The translations under genes were made by a program, and so were the position numbers. Below, piece by piece: positions 33,583 to 42,730 of a stretch of 43,290 nucleotides of DNA (its first letter is position 1; each line of letters opens with the position of its first letter). This stretch comes from Phycisphaerae bacterium. GTDB lineage: Bacteria > Planctomycetota > Phycisphaerae > UBA1845. The stretch is taken from contig JAJDDR010000111.1 in NCBI GenBank assembly GCA_029260255.1, forward strand, positions 1 through 43,290, read 5' to 3'. The notes beneath the pieces were generated by a model. The model was not told where the DNA came from. It made no database searches and saw only the letters and a list, made by a program, of their open reading frames with translations.

Positions 33583-35478
33583 TCAAATCGTCGCGGGCGA
33601 GGCGCCCACGGCGGATTCTGCGGAGTGCTTGCGTGGCGCTCCCGGGGATCGAACGTTCATTTGAACGAACTCCGCCCGCGGCGTCCCCGGCAGCGCGTGG
33701 CTGGACCGCGCTCCATCCACGCCGCGCATCGGGATGCGGCTGCTGGGCGCCGCCGTCTTGTGGCGGATGTTCCCGCGCATCAGGCGGATCGTCCACCCCC
33801 ATGTTCGTCGGATCGTCTGCCCCAGTCCCCACATCCCAATCATCTGCATGCCGAGTTCTTTGAAATACAGGCGGTTTTTGGGACGGGCCAATACGACCAA
33901 GAAGCGGAGCGGATTGTAGAAATAGATGTACGCAGCCATGATGTTGAGCTGTTTCTTCCAGGGCTGCTTGTGCCCGGAGGCGATGACGTAGTTCGCGTCG
34001 AGCATGTGCGGCTCGACGCGCCGGCCGGCAACGCTCTCGTACACCAGCCCCGACGCAAACGTCTCAGCGTACAGCTTCGACCCGGTTGCGGGTGTCATCA
34101 TCAGGACCTGCAGGCTGATTGCCCCAGCCTTCCGCAGCAGCCGAACCTGGTTGAGGAGCCCGTAGGGCTTCGGACCCCGCGAAACCAACGGCTGCGCGTC
34201 GTGGTGCATCATCATCGGCATCGGACTGATGCCGTGCTGCCGAAGCATACCGAAGGCTTCCGTCGTCTTGTCCACGCTCTGGCCCTTCTTGACGAGCGTC
34301 GCGGTTACGTCTTCAACGCCCAACCAGAGGCCGCGGACGCCCGCACGGTGAATCACACGCAAATGGTCTTTCATGACCAGAGTATCGTGTACAGTGGCCT
34401 CGGTGCCCCAGCGGATTCGCTTGCGCAACGGGACGCCGTCGATCTCGGTACGGGCCAGTGTTTCCACGATATCGAGTGTACGCCGCCGGTTGTTGAAGAA
34501 GTTGTCGTCCGCCCCGAAGAAGTAACGCAGACCGTACGCGCGCCCGAGCTCGCCCATCTCCGTGGCGATGCGTTCCCCGCTTTTGGCGCGGTATTGCCGC
34601 TGGTTGTAGGCGGGGATCGGACAGTAGGGGCAGGCGAACTTGCAGCCCAGCGTCAGGACAAGCGACGCGATCGGGCTGTGTCGGCGGATCTGGCTCGCGG
34701 GCAGCGCCTTCGGACCCAACGTGGCAGTCCGGCTCGGCGGTTCGAGCGTTTGATAGCCGAGCGTCGGGTGGGGTAGCTCGTCGAGATCACCCAGAAGACG
34801 TTGGATACCGGTGTCGACCAACTCCTCCACCACTCCCTCGCGATCGGTTCGTGCGTAGACCAAACCCGGGATGTCGTCGAGCAGGCCGCTGTCGCGGACC
34901 CGAACGAACGCCGATCGTAGCGACTCGTCGCGCGCCCGATTCGACAGCACGACCTCCAGCAGGCTCAGCAGGATGTATTCCTCGCCGGTGACGGCGACAT
35001 CCGCGCCCCACGGGTCGAGCGGGTCGACGCTGAAGACGTCCCACGGTTCGTAGATCGTCTTCGGCCCGCCGGCGATAATCAGCGGACGGCGGGCCGGATC
35101 GATCCGGCACGCGTCGCGGATCAGTGCCTCGCACTCAGCCGAGTGAATCTGCATGCTCGAAACCATGAACACGTCCGGGATGCGTCCCTCCAGACGCATC
35201 TGCGACGGGCGGAAGTTCCGATTCCACTGCTGGAGCACGATGCGGGTCTTGGCGAACCCGCAGTCGAGCATCGCCGACCCGATGGCCCGCACGCCGGCCG
35301 GTGCCATGCGGTTGTCCGCATAGATGAACGGCAGCATCCGCGTGCGATGGTCGAACGCGCACGCAATCACCGTGGTCAGGTCATGTTTCCGGGCAACGTT
35401 CCGCAAGCGCCGCCGCAGGCCGAGCAACTCGCCCGGTCTCAGCAACTCATCACCTCGGTCACGACGAGGAAGTTCCAT
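33583..35478 (-). CDS. B12-binding radical SAM protein
   Basis: Second radical SAM enzyme, 631 residues. The N-terminal part (about 30-180) has the alternating pattern of a B12-binding domain (VFMVSSMQIHSAECEAL, PLIIAGGPKTIYEPW, GEEYILLSLLEV) and lacks the DxHxxG cobalamin His motif, as is usual in this class. The cluster motif CKFACPYC has C279, C283 and C286. The last 110 residues include a hydrophobic, possibly membrane-associated stretch (NIMAAYIYFYNPLRFLVVLA) and a basic Ser/Pro tail. ATG 35478 (MELPRRDRGD) follows GGAG about 11 bases upstream; the frame is open 50 codons further but without family support. Confidence 0.86.
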   Translation of the reverse strand: MELPRRDRGDELLRPGELLGLRRRLRNVARKHDLTTVIACAFDHRTRMLPFIYADNRMAPAGVRAIGSAMLDCGFAKTRIVLQQWNRNFRPSQMRLEGRIPDVFMVSSMQIHSAECEALIRDACRIDPARRPLIIAGGPKTIYEPWDVFSVDPLDPWGADVAVTGEEYILLSLLEVVLSNRARDESLRSAFVRVRDSGLLDDIPGLVYARTDREGVVEELVDTGIQRLLGDLDELPHPTLGYQTLEPPSRTATLGPKALPASQIRRHSPIASLVLTLGCKFACPYCPIPAYNQRQYRAKSGERIATEMGELGRAYGLRYFFGADDNFFNNRRRTLDIVETLARTEIDGVPLRKRIRWGTEATVHDTLVMKDHLRVIHRAGVRGLWLGVEDVTATLVKKGQSVDKTTEAFGMLRQHGISPMPMMMHHDAQPLVSRGPKPYGLLNQVRLLRKAGAISLQVLMMTPATGSKLYAETFASGLVYESVAGRRVEPHMLDANYVIASGHKQPWKKQLNIMAAYIYFYNPLRFLVVLARPKNRLYFKELGMQMIGMWGLGQTIRRTWGWTIRLMRGNIRHKTAAPSSRIPMRGVDGARSSHALPGTPRAEFVQMNVRSPGAPRKHSAESAVGASPATI

Positions 35479-35686
35479 GGTCAAATCGCTCCAGCCGACA
35501 AACCCAGCCCGGGAGTCTATCGCATTTCCGCACGCGACGCACCTGCCGTCGTCCACCCCGGCGGGATGGCGGCAAAAAAAATGCGCCCGAAGCCTCCCAC
35601 CACCCGATTCCAGGCAACGGCACACCATACACGTGCATCGGCGACGATCCCCCGCAATGTTCCGTTGAAGTATCAGTCGCCAAGTG

Positions 35687-37372
35687 TCAGAGCTTTGTCA
35701 CGACGGTCGCGAGAATCTCCCGCTCCGAGGCGTTTGCCTGGTTCTCGATCTCCGCGCCCTTTGTGATGAGGTCGTTGACCCATGCCTTGTCTTTGATGTC
35801 TTTGGCGTTGATCTTGACGTTGAGGAAGGCGCCCATGACGGCGCTGCGGGCGGCGAGGGCGGCCACCCCGACGTCGGAGATGCTCGCGGGCAACCCGCTG
35901 TCGGCCATGGCGCGGATGATCTCGAAGCAATCGAGCGACCGCTGCATGATGCGGAACGGGATCTCGATGGCGCCCTTGGTCGCGCATTGAATCGCCGCGG
36001 TCCGAGCGACCTTCTCGGTATCGCTGCCTTTGGGAAGACCGAAGGCGTCCATGATCTTGTTGAACGCGTCGGTGTCGGCGTCGATCAGATGAAGCAGTTC
36101 ATCGTGCAGCGCCTTGCCCTTTTCGGCCCAGACGCTGAACTCTTCCCAGCGGTCATCCCAGCCGCGTTTGTGGCTGCTGAGGTTGGCCACCATGGTGGCG
36201 AGAGCGGCGGACATGGCGCCCAGGGTTGCGGAAATCGAACCGCCGCCGGGGGCCGGCGACTCGCTGGCGGTTTCGTGGACGAAGCTCTTGAGGGTCTGCT
36301 CGACGAGGCGTTCGCGTTTCTCCTTACCGGCGATCGCGTACTCGATGATCTTCTCTCGAGGATCGAAGGGCGTCAGCTCGTCGAGTCCCATGGACTTGAT
36401 GGCGATCTTGATCAACTCACTGTCGGAGACGCCGAGCGACCGATGTTGTTTTCGGAGGAAGTACTTGCCGGCGTCGAGCATCGCGGCGAGCGGGATGAGC
36501 CCCACGAGTTCCGAGCCGGTGACGCGGATGCCGCGCCCGTCGGCGCGCTTGCAGCATTCGTCGAAGGCGACGTGTACCGGCGTGACACTGATGTTGGTGA
36601 GGTTCATCGAGATCTGGGCGATGCCGTACTCTTCGATGAACCAGCCGATGCCCTTGACGCATTTGAGGGAGCCCGGTGTCCAGAGCTTCTTGCCGTTCTC
36701 GTCGAGGACGGGCTTGCCGGTGGCCGTGCCGTCGTCGGTCTTGACTCTGCCTTTCTCGCGGACGTCGTAGGCGATGGCGTTGGCCCGGCGGGTGCTGGTC
36801 GTGTTCAGATTGACGTTGTACGCGACGAGGAAGTCGCGGGCGCTGACGGCCGTCACGCCGTAACCGGGGTCGAACGTGCCGGGACCGAAGTCGGTCTTCC
36901 AGTTCGGGTCCTTGAGTCGGTTGGGGAGGGCTTCGTACTCGCCTGCGCGACAGACGGCGAGGTTTCGGCGGTCGGGTTTCTTGGCGGCGTTCTCGTAGAA
37001 GTAACCGCTGATGCCGGCGTCTTCCCCGAGTCGCTCGCCGAGTTTGTGGGCGTGGGGGACGACCTCGTCCATGGTGATGTTCGCGATGGGCACGAGCGGG
37101 CAAACGTCCATGGCGCCGAAGCGGGGGTGCTCGCCCTTGTGCTTGCTCATGTCGATGAGTTCTTTGGCTTTCCTGCCGGCACGCACAGCCGCTTCGATGA
37201 CCGGCTCGGGCGAGCCGACGAAGGTGACCACGGTGCGGTGGGTGCCTGCGCCGGGGTCGACGTCGAGGAGCGTGACGCCGTCGACGGATTCGATGGCGTC
37301 GGTGATTTGTTTGATGATGCTCATGTCCCGCCCTTCGGAGAAGTTGGGGACGCATTCGATGAGTTGGTTCAT
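35687..37372 (-). CDS. ftcD: Glutamate formimidoyltransferase / formimidoyl-THF cyclodeaminase
   Basis: Bifunctional enzyme of histidine breakdown that passes the formimino group from formiminoglutamate to THF and then releases ammonia. Transferase domain: residues 1-180 (ECVPNFSEGRD, HKGEHPRFGAMDVCPLVP) and 181-330 (AQISMNLTN, ELVGLIPL). Cyclodeaminase domain: about 375-561 (ASESPAPGGGSISATLGAM). An insert near residues 210-245 (EKGRVKTDDG) is typical of the Bacteroidetes-type FtcD. It follows hutI on the same strand with about 150 bases between, as a hut unit without hutH or hutU in this window. Confidence 0.96.
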   Translation of the reverse strand: MNQLIECVPNFSEGRDMSIIKQITDAIESVDGVTLLDVDPGAGTHRTVVTFVGSPEPVIEAAVRAGRKAKELIDMSKHKGEHPRFGAMDVCPLVPIANITMDEVVPHAHKLGERLGEDAGISGYFYENAAKKPDRRNLAVCRAGEYEALPNRLKDPNWKTDFGPGTFDPGYGVTAVSARDFLVAYNVNLNTTSTRRANAIAYDVREKGRVKTDDGTATGKPVLDENGKKLWTPGSLKCVKGIGWFIEEYGIAQISMNLTNISVTPVHVAFDECCKRADGRGIRVTGSELVGLIPLAAMLDAGKYFLRKQHRSLGVSDSELIKIAIKSMGLDELTPFDPREKIIEYAIAGKEKRERLVEQTLKSFVHETASESPAPGGGSISATLGAMSAALATMVANLSSHKRGWDDRWEEFSVWAEKGKALHDELLHLIDADTDAFNKIMDAFGLPKGSDTEKVARTAAIQCATKGAIEIPFRIMQRSLDCFEIIRAMADSGLPASISDVGVAALAARSAVMGAFLNVKINAKDIKDKAWVNDLITKGAEIENQANASEREILATVVTKL

Positions 37373-37521
37373 GCTCGGCGCTCCTGCGTCTGTCGCTGTT
37401 GTTGACCCAATTCGTGCGTGGGGATTATGGGCGAAAAGGCGTGACAGTGGTAGACGCGTCGGTCGCTGATTTGACGCGATTTCTCAACGCCCACGGGTGG
37501 CAACCCGTGGGCGTTCGCGCT

Positions 37522-38772
37522 TCACGGTTTTGGATGGACGGGGAGTACTCGACCTTTCTTGATAACGCGACGTACGCAGTTTCTTCCTGCATTGTAGGGG
37601 AGTTGGTCGTAGTTCTCCACGTCGAGGATGACGAGGTCTGCTTGCATACCTCGGGCGATCGTGCCGATGCGATCCGCTCGGTTGAGGGCGGCGGCGGCGG
37701 TCGCGGTGACGCCGGCGAGGCACTCGGCGGGCGTCATTCTCATCTGCGTGCAGGCGATGGACATGACCAAGGCGAGCGATTCGACCATGGATGACCCGGG
37801 GTTGTAATCGGTCGCCAGCGCCACGGGCAACCCTGAGTCAATGATCTTGCGGGCGGGAGCCTGCTCGACGCCCAGGAACCACGAGCAGCCGGGAAGCAGG
37901 ACCGCAATGACGCCCGCCTCTTTCATGGCGGCGATGGCGCCGTCGTCAATGGCCTCCAGGTGATCTGCTGATATCGCTCCGACTTCCGCAGCCAAACGTG
38001 ACGCGCCGATCTGCGTGATCTGATCGGCGTGCAGCTTGGGCGTCAGCCCGTACTCCTTCGCCCTGAGCAGGATGCGGCGCGATTCGTCGACGGTGAAGGC
38101 GGTGCGTTCGGTGAAGACGTCGCAAAACTCCGCAAGCCCCTCGCGTGCAACGCGGCCCATCATCTCGTCGCTGCACACGAGGTCGATGTACGCGCCGCGG
38201 CGGTCCGCGTACTCAGCCGGGACGGTGTGCGCGCCCAGAAACGTCCCGACGAGTTCGATCGGTTGCATTGGGTTGAGCTTCTTGACGGTGCGGAGCATCT
38301 TGAGTTCGTCGTCGATGCTCAGACCGTAGCCGCTCTTGATTTCGACAGTGGTGACGCCGCCGGCCAGCATGCGTTCCAACCGCGGAAGCGCCAGGGCGAC
38401 GAGATCGTCTTCGCTTGCCTCGCGAACGGCTCTGACGGTCGTCTTGATCCCGCCGCCTTCTTCGGCAATCTGTGCGTAGCTCTTGCCTTCGATGCGCTTG
38501 ACGAACTCGTCCTCGCGCGAGCCGGCGAAGACGGTGTGCGTGTGGCAGTCGATCAGACCGGGCAGAACGCACTTGCCCCCCGCGTCGATGACTTCGTCGC
38601 CGGGCGGCTTGGCTGGCCCGTCCCCGTTCCCAAACGATTCAATCCGCTCACCCTCGATCCGCAACCAAGCGTTGTGAAGCACATCGACCCCGTAGGGCGG
38701 GCTCTGCCCGCCGTCTTCTGCGAGCCGAGCACGCGGCATGGCAAGTTGCCCGATGTTCTGAATAATGATCAT
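37522..38772 (-). CDS. hutI: Imidazolonepropionase
   Basis: Amidohydrolase that opens imidazolonepropionate to formiminoglutamate, the substrate of the next gene's product. The metal site is seen in DCHTHTVFAGSREDEF (HxH), the later His in KLHADQI, and the Asp in LATDYNPGSS; SGYGLSIDDELKML is also characteristic. 416 residues, normal for HutI. ATG 38772 (MIIIQNIGQLAM) has AGAGGA immediately upstream and matches the family start; the frame is open 28 codons further without support. The gene order G1P dehydrogenase, hutI, ftcD is on one strand. Confidence 0.96.
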   Translation of the reverse strand: MIIIQNIGQLAMPRARLAEDGGQSPPYGVDVLHNAWLRIEGERIESFGNGDGPAKPPGDEVIDAGGKCVLPGLIDCHTHTVFAGSREDEFVKRIEGKSYAQIAEEGGGIKTTVRAVREASEDDLVALALPRLERMLAGGVTTVEIKSGYGLSIDDELKMLRTVKKLNPMQPIELVGTFLGAHTVPAEYADRRGAYIDLVCSDEMMGRVAREGLAEFCDVFTERTAFTVDESRRILLRAKEYGLTPKLHADQITQIGASRLAAEVGAISADHLEAIDDGAIAAMKEAGVIAVLLPGCSWFLGVEQAPARKIIDSGLPVALATDYNPGSSMVESLALVMSIACTQMRMTPAECLAGVTATAAAALNRADRIGTIARGMQADLVILDVENYDQLPYNAGRNCVRRVIKKGRVLPVHPKP

Positions 38773-38861
38773 GTCCTCTGTATTCTCCCCGATTCGCGGT
38801 GCATTGCCAGACCCGCCGTCCGCGGCGGGTTTGGTCTTGGCCACTCGGCACGACAATCGAC

Positions 38862-40205
38862 CTACTTGATGCCGCTTTGATCGACAACTTGCTGTCGGTC
38901 TTCCTCACCGAATCGGCCGATGTCGGCGGCGAAGTCGAGAACGGTGTAACGGGCGCGGATGTGACGCGCCCAGCGGAGCGCGTCCGTAGCGGCGGAGTGG
39001 TCGAGCTTGAGCGCGCTCAGCGTGGTGGGGGCGCCGGCGCGGGTGAGGAGCGATCGGACCTGGTCGGCCGACTTGAGGACCGGAGAGACGGCGAACCAGA
39101 TGTCGGTCCAATGGTCCTTGATAAACGCCACGCGGCGGCGAGCATCCTGCACGGTTCGGCGTTTTTGGCGCGCCTGGGCGATGACCGCGGGGGCGGCGGA
39201 GCCGAAGTGGTCGGCGAGCTCGGCGTCGGAAGTGTCGCTGCATGGCACTTTCGGTTCGATGCCGGCGGGATTCACGGCTGAGAGGGTCTCGTACAGTTGC
39301 GCGCACAGCAGCGTGCCGAGCCCCACCTGAGCGCCGTGCAGGCGGTGCCCCTCGGGACCGCACATGTCCCAGTAATGCGAGACGAGATGCTCGCCGCCCG
39401 ACGCGGGGCTGGAACTTCCCGCGGCGGCCATCGCGATTCCGGACAGCAGGAGGGCGGCCGTCAGGGTGGCGACCCCGTGCTCGGTCCGGGCGGCGATGCC
39501 GTCGAGATCGTCGATCACGGCGTCGGCGGCCAGCGTGGCCAATCGGGCGGACGCGTCGCAGTAGTACCCGCCCTCGATGAGTCGGGCGAGGATCCAATCG
39601 GCGTTGCAAACGAATTTGCTGAGCAGGTCGGCCGCGCCGGCTGCCGTCATGTCGCGCGGGGATCGGCGGATAACGTCGAGGTCGACGACGACGGCCACGG
39701 GCGCGACGACGGGGTCGGTCACCTTCAAGCCGTCGCGCTTGAGCGATGCGACGGTGGATGTGTAACCGTTCATCGATGCGGCTGTCGGGTAGCTGATGTA
39801 GGGAATCTCGCGCTGCGTGGCGGCGGTTTTACAAATGTCGTTGATGGTCCCCGAGCCGACGCCGATGAGGCATCGCGGATTGACCGTTCCGATTGCGCGC
39901 GAAAGCGCGTCGACGGATGATTCATCCGCGACGAGGGCGGCGGATTCGAATACGTGTTCCTCTATCCCGATCGAAGTGCCACGCAGAGTCCCGGTGATTT
40001 CCGCTGCGATCTCGTGCGTGTTGATGTCGCTGACGACCAGCGGTTGACCCGCTAGGCCAAGCTCACGCAGCGTTTCGATCAAGGCGGTACCGCGGCAATC
40101 GTCGAGGCGAACCGTCTTTGTGGTAACGCAATGCGCTGTGCCGCATGGGCAGTCGCGCTCGCAAGCGAGCCACTCCGAGATCGCATGCATGAGTTTTTCG
40201 AGCAT
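38862..40205 (-). CDS. sn-glycerol-1-phosphate dehydrogenase, AraM/EgsA family
   Basis: Reduces dihydroxyacetone phosphate to sn-glycerol-1-phosphate with NAD(P)H, the backbone of archaeal-type lipids; bacterial AraM does the same. Cofactor-binding GVGSGTINDICKTAA and ISYPTAASMNGYTS are typical. Candidate metal ligands are the Asp in AAGAADLLSKF and the His residues in GEHLVSHYWDM and HGAQVGLGTLL. 447 residues, slightly longer than AraM. A short Cys-rich patch (CERDCPCGTAHC) lies near the N-terminus. ATG 40205 has AGGAC upstream; the longer open frame runs through an interspersed repeat and is rejected. Whether its product feeds lipid synthesis here is inferred. Confidence 0.85.
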   Translation of the reverse strand: MLEKLMHAISEWLACERDCPCGTAHCVTTKTVRLDDCRGTALIETLRELGLAGQPLVVSDINTHEIAAEITGTLRGTSIGIEEHVFESAALVADESSVDALSRAIGTVNPRCLIGVGSGTINDICKTAATQREIPYISYPTAASMNGYTSTVASLKRDGLKVTDPVVAPVAVVVDLDVIRRSPRDMTAAGAADLLSKFVCNADWILARLIEGGYYCDASARLATLAADAVIDDLDGIAARTEHGVATLTAALLLSGIAMAAAGSSSPASGGEHLVSHYWDMCGPEGHRLHGAQVGLGTLLCAQLYETLSAVNPAGIEPKVPCSDTSDAELADHFGSAAPAVIAQARQKRRTVQDARRRVAFIKDHWTDIWFAVSPVLKSADQVRSLLTRAGAPTTLSALKLDHSAATDALRWARHIRARYTVLDFAADIGRFGEEDRQQVVDQSGIK

Positions 40206-40248
40206 GTTGCCGTCCTGGAGGTGCCGAGTAGAGCACCACGTATCGAAC

Positions 40249-40314
40249 GTCATGCTGAGCGAAGCGAAGCATCTTACCCGGCACCTGCGAGATTCCTCGC
40301 TACGCTCGGAAAGA
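40249..40314. repeat. REP-like palindromic repeat
   Basis: GTCATGCTGAGCGAAGCGAAGC faces TCCTCGCTACGCTCGG, forming imperfect inverted arms of about 18 bases with 15 matches around a short loop. The sequence belongs to a class of interspersed palindromes seen between genes in many bacteria. It lies in the 130-base gap between murA and the dehydrogenase gene, where it would form a hairpin in the transcript. Confidence 0.65.
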
Positions 40315-40335
40315 CCGGGTCGTTCGGGGTTCCAC

Positions 40336-41601
40336 CTACTCGCCAACGCGCCGGATGTCCGCGCCGACGGCGGCCAGCTTCTCCTCGATGTTGAGGTAGC
40401 CGCGATCGATGTGGTATGCGCGACTCACGCGGGTCTGCCCCTTGGCGATCAGCCCCGCGAGGATCAGTGCGGCGGACGCACGCAGGTCCGACGCCATCAC
40501 CGGCGCGCCGATCAGCTTCTTCACGCCGTGGATGATCGCGGTGCCGCCTTCGCGGCGGATGTTGGCGCCCATGCGCTTGAGTTCCGCAACGTGGTGGAAA
40601 CGGTCGGTGTAGATTTTCTCGGTCACCACGCTGTTGCCGTCCGCCAGACAAAGCAGTGCCATGGTCTGCGCCTGCAGGTCCGTTGGGAAACCGGGGTATG
40701 GTTGCGTGGTGATTTCCACCGGCTCCAGGCGGCGGGCGGACGACACGGAGATTCCCTTTTCGGACCGCTCGACGATGACGCCGATGCGACGCAGCGAATC
40801 GACCGCCGCGATCAGATGCTCCAGCCGCCCGCCGACGAGTTCGAGTTCCCCGTTCGTAATGGCCGACGCGATCATGTACGTGCCGGTTTCGACGCGATCG
40901 GGGATGATTTCGTGGGTGCAGCCCTTCAACGAGGCGACGCCGTCGATGGTGATACGCGGCGTGCCCTGACCGTTGATGCGCGCGCCGCAGGCGTTGAGGA
41001 AATCAGCCAGGTCGGTCACCTCCGGCTCGCAGGCGGCGGATTCGATCACCGTCCTTCCTTCGGCGAGGACAGCCGCCGTAATGACGTTGGCCGTCCCCGT
41101 CACAGACGGACCGAACGCGCCGCCGAGGAACATCTCCGCGCCCTTGAGCTTCTTCGCTCGGATCATCATGTCGCCGCCGGACAACTCGTACTCGGCGCCG
41201 AGTGCTTCGAATCCTCGCAGGTGGAGATTGACCGGCCGGTATCCAATGGCGCAACCGCCCGGCATGGCAACCTGGGCACGTTTGCGCTTTGCGAGCAACG
41301 GTCCCATGACGCAGACGCTGGCACGCATCTTACTGACCAGCTCGTATTCCGCGTGACAGTTCATCTCGTCGACCACGCGGATGTGCAGCGTTCCGTCGTC
41401 GTCGCGCTCCGACTGGACACCCAGTCGGTTCAGCAGCGTCAGCATCGAACGCACGTCGGTCAGGTCCGGGACGTTTTTCAAGAGGACCTCGTCCTCGCAG
41501 AGGATGCAGGCCGCGAGGATCGGCAGCGCGGCGTTCTTCGCGCCGCCGATATCGATCTTGCCCTTCAGGCGATTTCCACCGCTGATCTCGAAATGTTCCA
41601 C
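40336..41601 (-). CDS. murA: UDP-N-acetylglucosamine 1-carboxyvinyltransferase
   Basis: First committed step of peptidoglycan synthesis: transfers enolpyruvate from PEP to UDP-GlcNAc. FEISGGNRLKGKIDIGGAKN opens the protein, the catalytic Cys is about residue 117 in MPGGCAIGYRPVNLHL (the fosfomycin target), and ALILAGLIAKGQTRV closes it. 421 residues, normal. GTG 41601 (VEHFEIS) has AAGGA about nine bases upstream and fits the family; an upstream in-frame start at 41667 is unlikely. Its presence is consistent with a peptidoglycan wall. It is preceded by prmC on the same strand. Confidence 0.96.
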   Translation of the reverse strand: MEHFEISGGNRLKGKIDIGGAKNAALPILAACILCEDEVLLKNVPDLTDVRSMLTLLNRLGVQSERDDDGTLHIRVVDEMNCHAEYELVSKMRASVCVMGPLLAKRKRAQVAMPGGCAIGYRPVNLHLRGFEALGAEYELSGGDMMIRAKKLKGAEMFLGGAFGPSVTGTANVITAAVLAEGRTVIESAACEPEVTDLADFLNACGARINGQGTPRITIDGVASLKGCTHEIIPDRVETGTYMIASAITNGELELVGGRLEHLIAAVDSLRRIGVIVERSEKGISVSSARRLEPVEITTQPYPGFPTDLQAQTMALLCLADGNSVVTEKIYTDRFHHVAELKRMGANIRREGGTAIIHGVKKLIGAPVMASDLRASAALILAGLIAKGQTRVSRAYHIDRGYLNIEEKLAAVGADIRRVGE

Positions 41602-41673
41602 CGCGCCGTGTCCTTTCGATCTGTCGACGTTCGTCTCGCGATTGCACAAACCGACAACCGCGCGCACAGTGTA

Positions 41674-42564
41674 TCAGACTTTCGTGAATTGCATCACCCG
41701 GTCGTGCGGGTCGCTCGGAGCGCGAAACGTCCCGGAATGCACCAGCGCCCCGCCGCCCGCGAACACCGCCGCGACATCGTCACGTTGGCCGGCTCCGATT
41801 TCGACGAGGACGGCGCCGTCGGCTTTCAGCAGGCTCGTGGCGCCGGACGCGATGACGCGGAACAACGCGAGCCCGTCGCCGCCGGGGGTTAGGGCGATGG
41901 TCGGTTCGTGGTCGCGGACGTTGGGTGGCAGAGTAGCCATGTCCGCCTCGGACACGTACGGCGGGTTCGACACGATCAGGTCGAACCCGCCCTGAGGCAC
42001 GACGTCGGGAGACAGCGAGAGGTCGGCCGCCTCGACGAACCGGATGCGGTCCGCGACCTCGTGCCGGCCGGCGTTTCTGCGGGCGACGTCAAGGGCGCCG
42101 GCCGAGATGTCCGTGGCCACGCCCGTTGCTCGAGTGCAGTTCGCCAGGATGGTGACGATGATGCATCCGCTGCCCGTCCCCAGGTCGAGGATGCTGGGTG
42201 TTCCTTGGCTGCCCCGGCAACGCCCGATGGCGCGATCGACCAGCGTCTCGGTCTCGGGCCGGGGGATGAGGACGTCGGCGGTGACCTCGAACTCCAGTGA
42301 GAAAAACTCGCGAAAGCCGACCAGATAGGCGATGGGCACGTGCTGAGCCGCGCGTCGCACTGTATCCCGGAACTGCGCGAGGACGGTCTCATCGGGCACA
42401 TTGTCGAATCGGGTGTACAGTTGGATGCGCGGGCATCGCAGTGCGTGGGCGAGAAGGATCTCGGCGGACAGCCGTGGCTCGTCGAGACCGTGGTTGTCGA
42501 AATGGCCGGTGGTCCAAGTCAGCAGGCGACCTATGGTCCACGGCGTCTGTGGTTCGTCGCCCAT
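41674..42564 (-). CDS. prmC: Peptide chain release factor N5-glutamine methyltransferase
   Basis: Methylates the GGQ glutamine of release factors RF1 and RF2. LDLGTGSGCIIVTI binds SAM and SNPPYVSEADM is the catalytic NPPY motif; the N-terminal 80 residues form the helical release-factor binding domain (LTWTTGHFDNHGLDEPRLSAE). 296 residues from ATG 42564 (MGDEPQTPW), normal for PrmC. The frame is open upstream to 42882, passing through a transposed element, which adds a false N-terminus to automatic predictions. It lies 72 bases before murA; prfA is not in the window. Confidence 0.94.
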   Translation of the reverse strand: MGDEPQTPWTIGRLLTWTTGHFDNHGLDEPRLSAEILLAHALRCPRIQLYTRFDNVPDETVLAQFRDTVRRAAQHVPIAYLVGFREFFSLEFEVTADVLIPRPETETLVDRAIGRCRGSQGTPSILDLGTGSGCIIVTILANCTRATGVATDISAGALDVARRNAGRHEVADRIRFVEAADLSLSPDVVPQGGFDLIVSNPPYVSEADMATLPPNVRDHEPTIALTPGGDGLALFRVIASGATSLLKADGAVLVEIGAGQRDDVAAVFAGGGALVHSGTFRAPSDPHDRVMQFTKV

Positions 42565-42599
42565 CCCGCGTTTATACCGCCGGCCGAGGTCTGGGCAAA

Positions 42600-42730
42600 G
42601 GGTGTGACCATTGATTGTGGCATGCCAGGGGTAGGGCGGGTTCCACCCGCCTTCTTCCTCGGTTGCGGCGGGTAGAACCCGCCCTACGGCATGTCCCTGA
42701 CCAACGATGCCACAGAGAATGGTCACACCC
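42600..42730. mobile_element. MITE-like hairpin element, copy 3
   Basis: A 131-bp element beginning GGGTGTGACCATT and ending AATGGTCACACCC (13-bp exact inverted ends). The centre has arms AGGGCGGGTTCCACCCGCC and GGCGGGTAGAACCCGCCCT, which pair over 19 bases with one mismatch. It is flanked by CTGGGCAAA at 42591-42599 and 42731-42739, a perfect 9-bp target duplication. Only small differences separate it from copy 2. It sits 35 bases upstream of prmC and about 125 before tRNA-His. Confidence 0.9.

Noticed and set aside
31752-33863. 703-codon open frame on the plus strand opposite the radical SAM gene
   Set aside because: Antisense shadow of a GC-rich gene; Arg/His/Val-rich, without domains, while the minus strand has an intact radical SAM motif.
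40206-40346. N-terminal extension of the glycerol-1-phosphate dehydrogenase
   Set aside because: It is translated from the palindromic repeat; ATG 40205 with a ribosome-binding site fits the family.
40120-41892. 590-codon plus-strand frame opposite murA
   Set aside because: Shadow frame; murA on the other strand is complete and full of known motifs.
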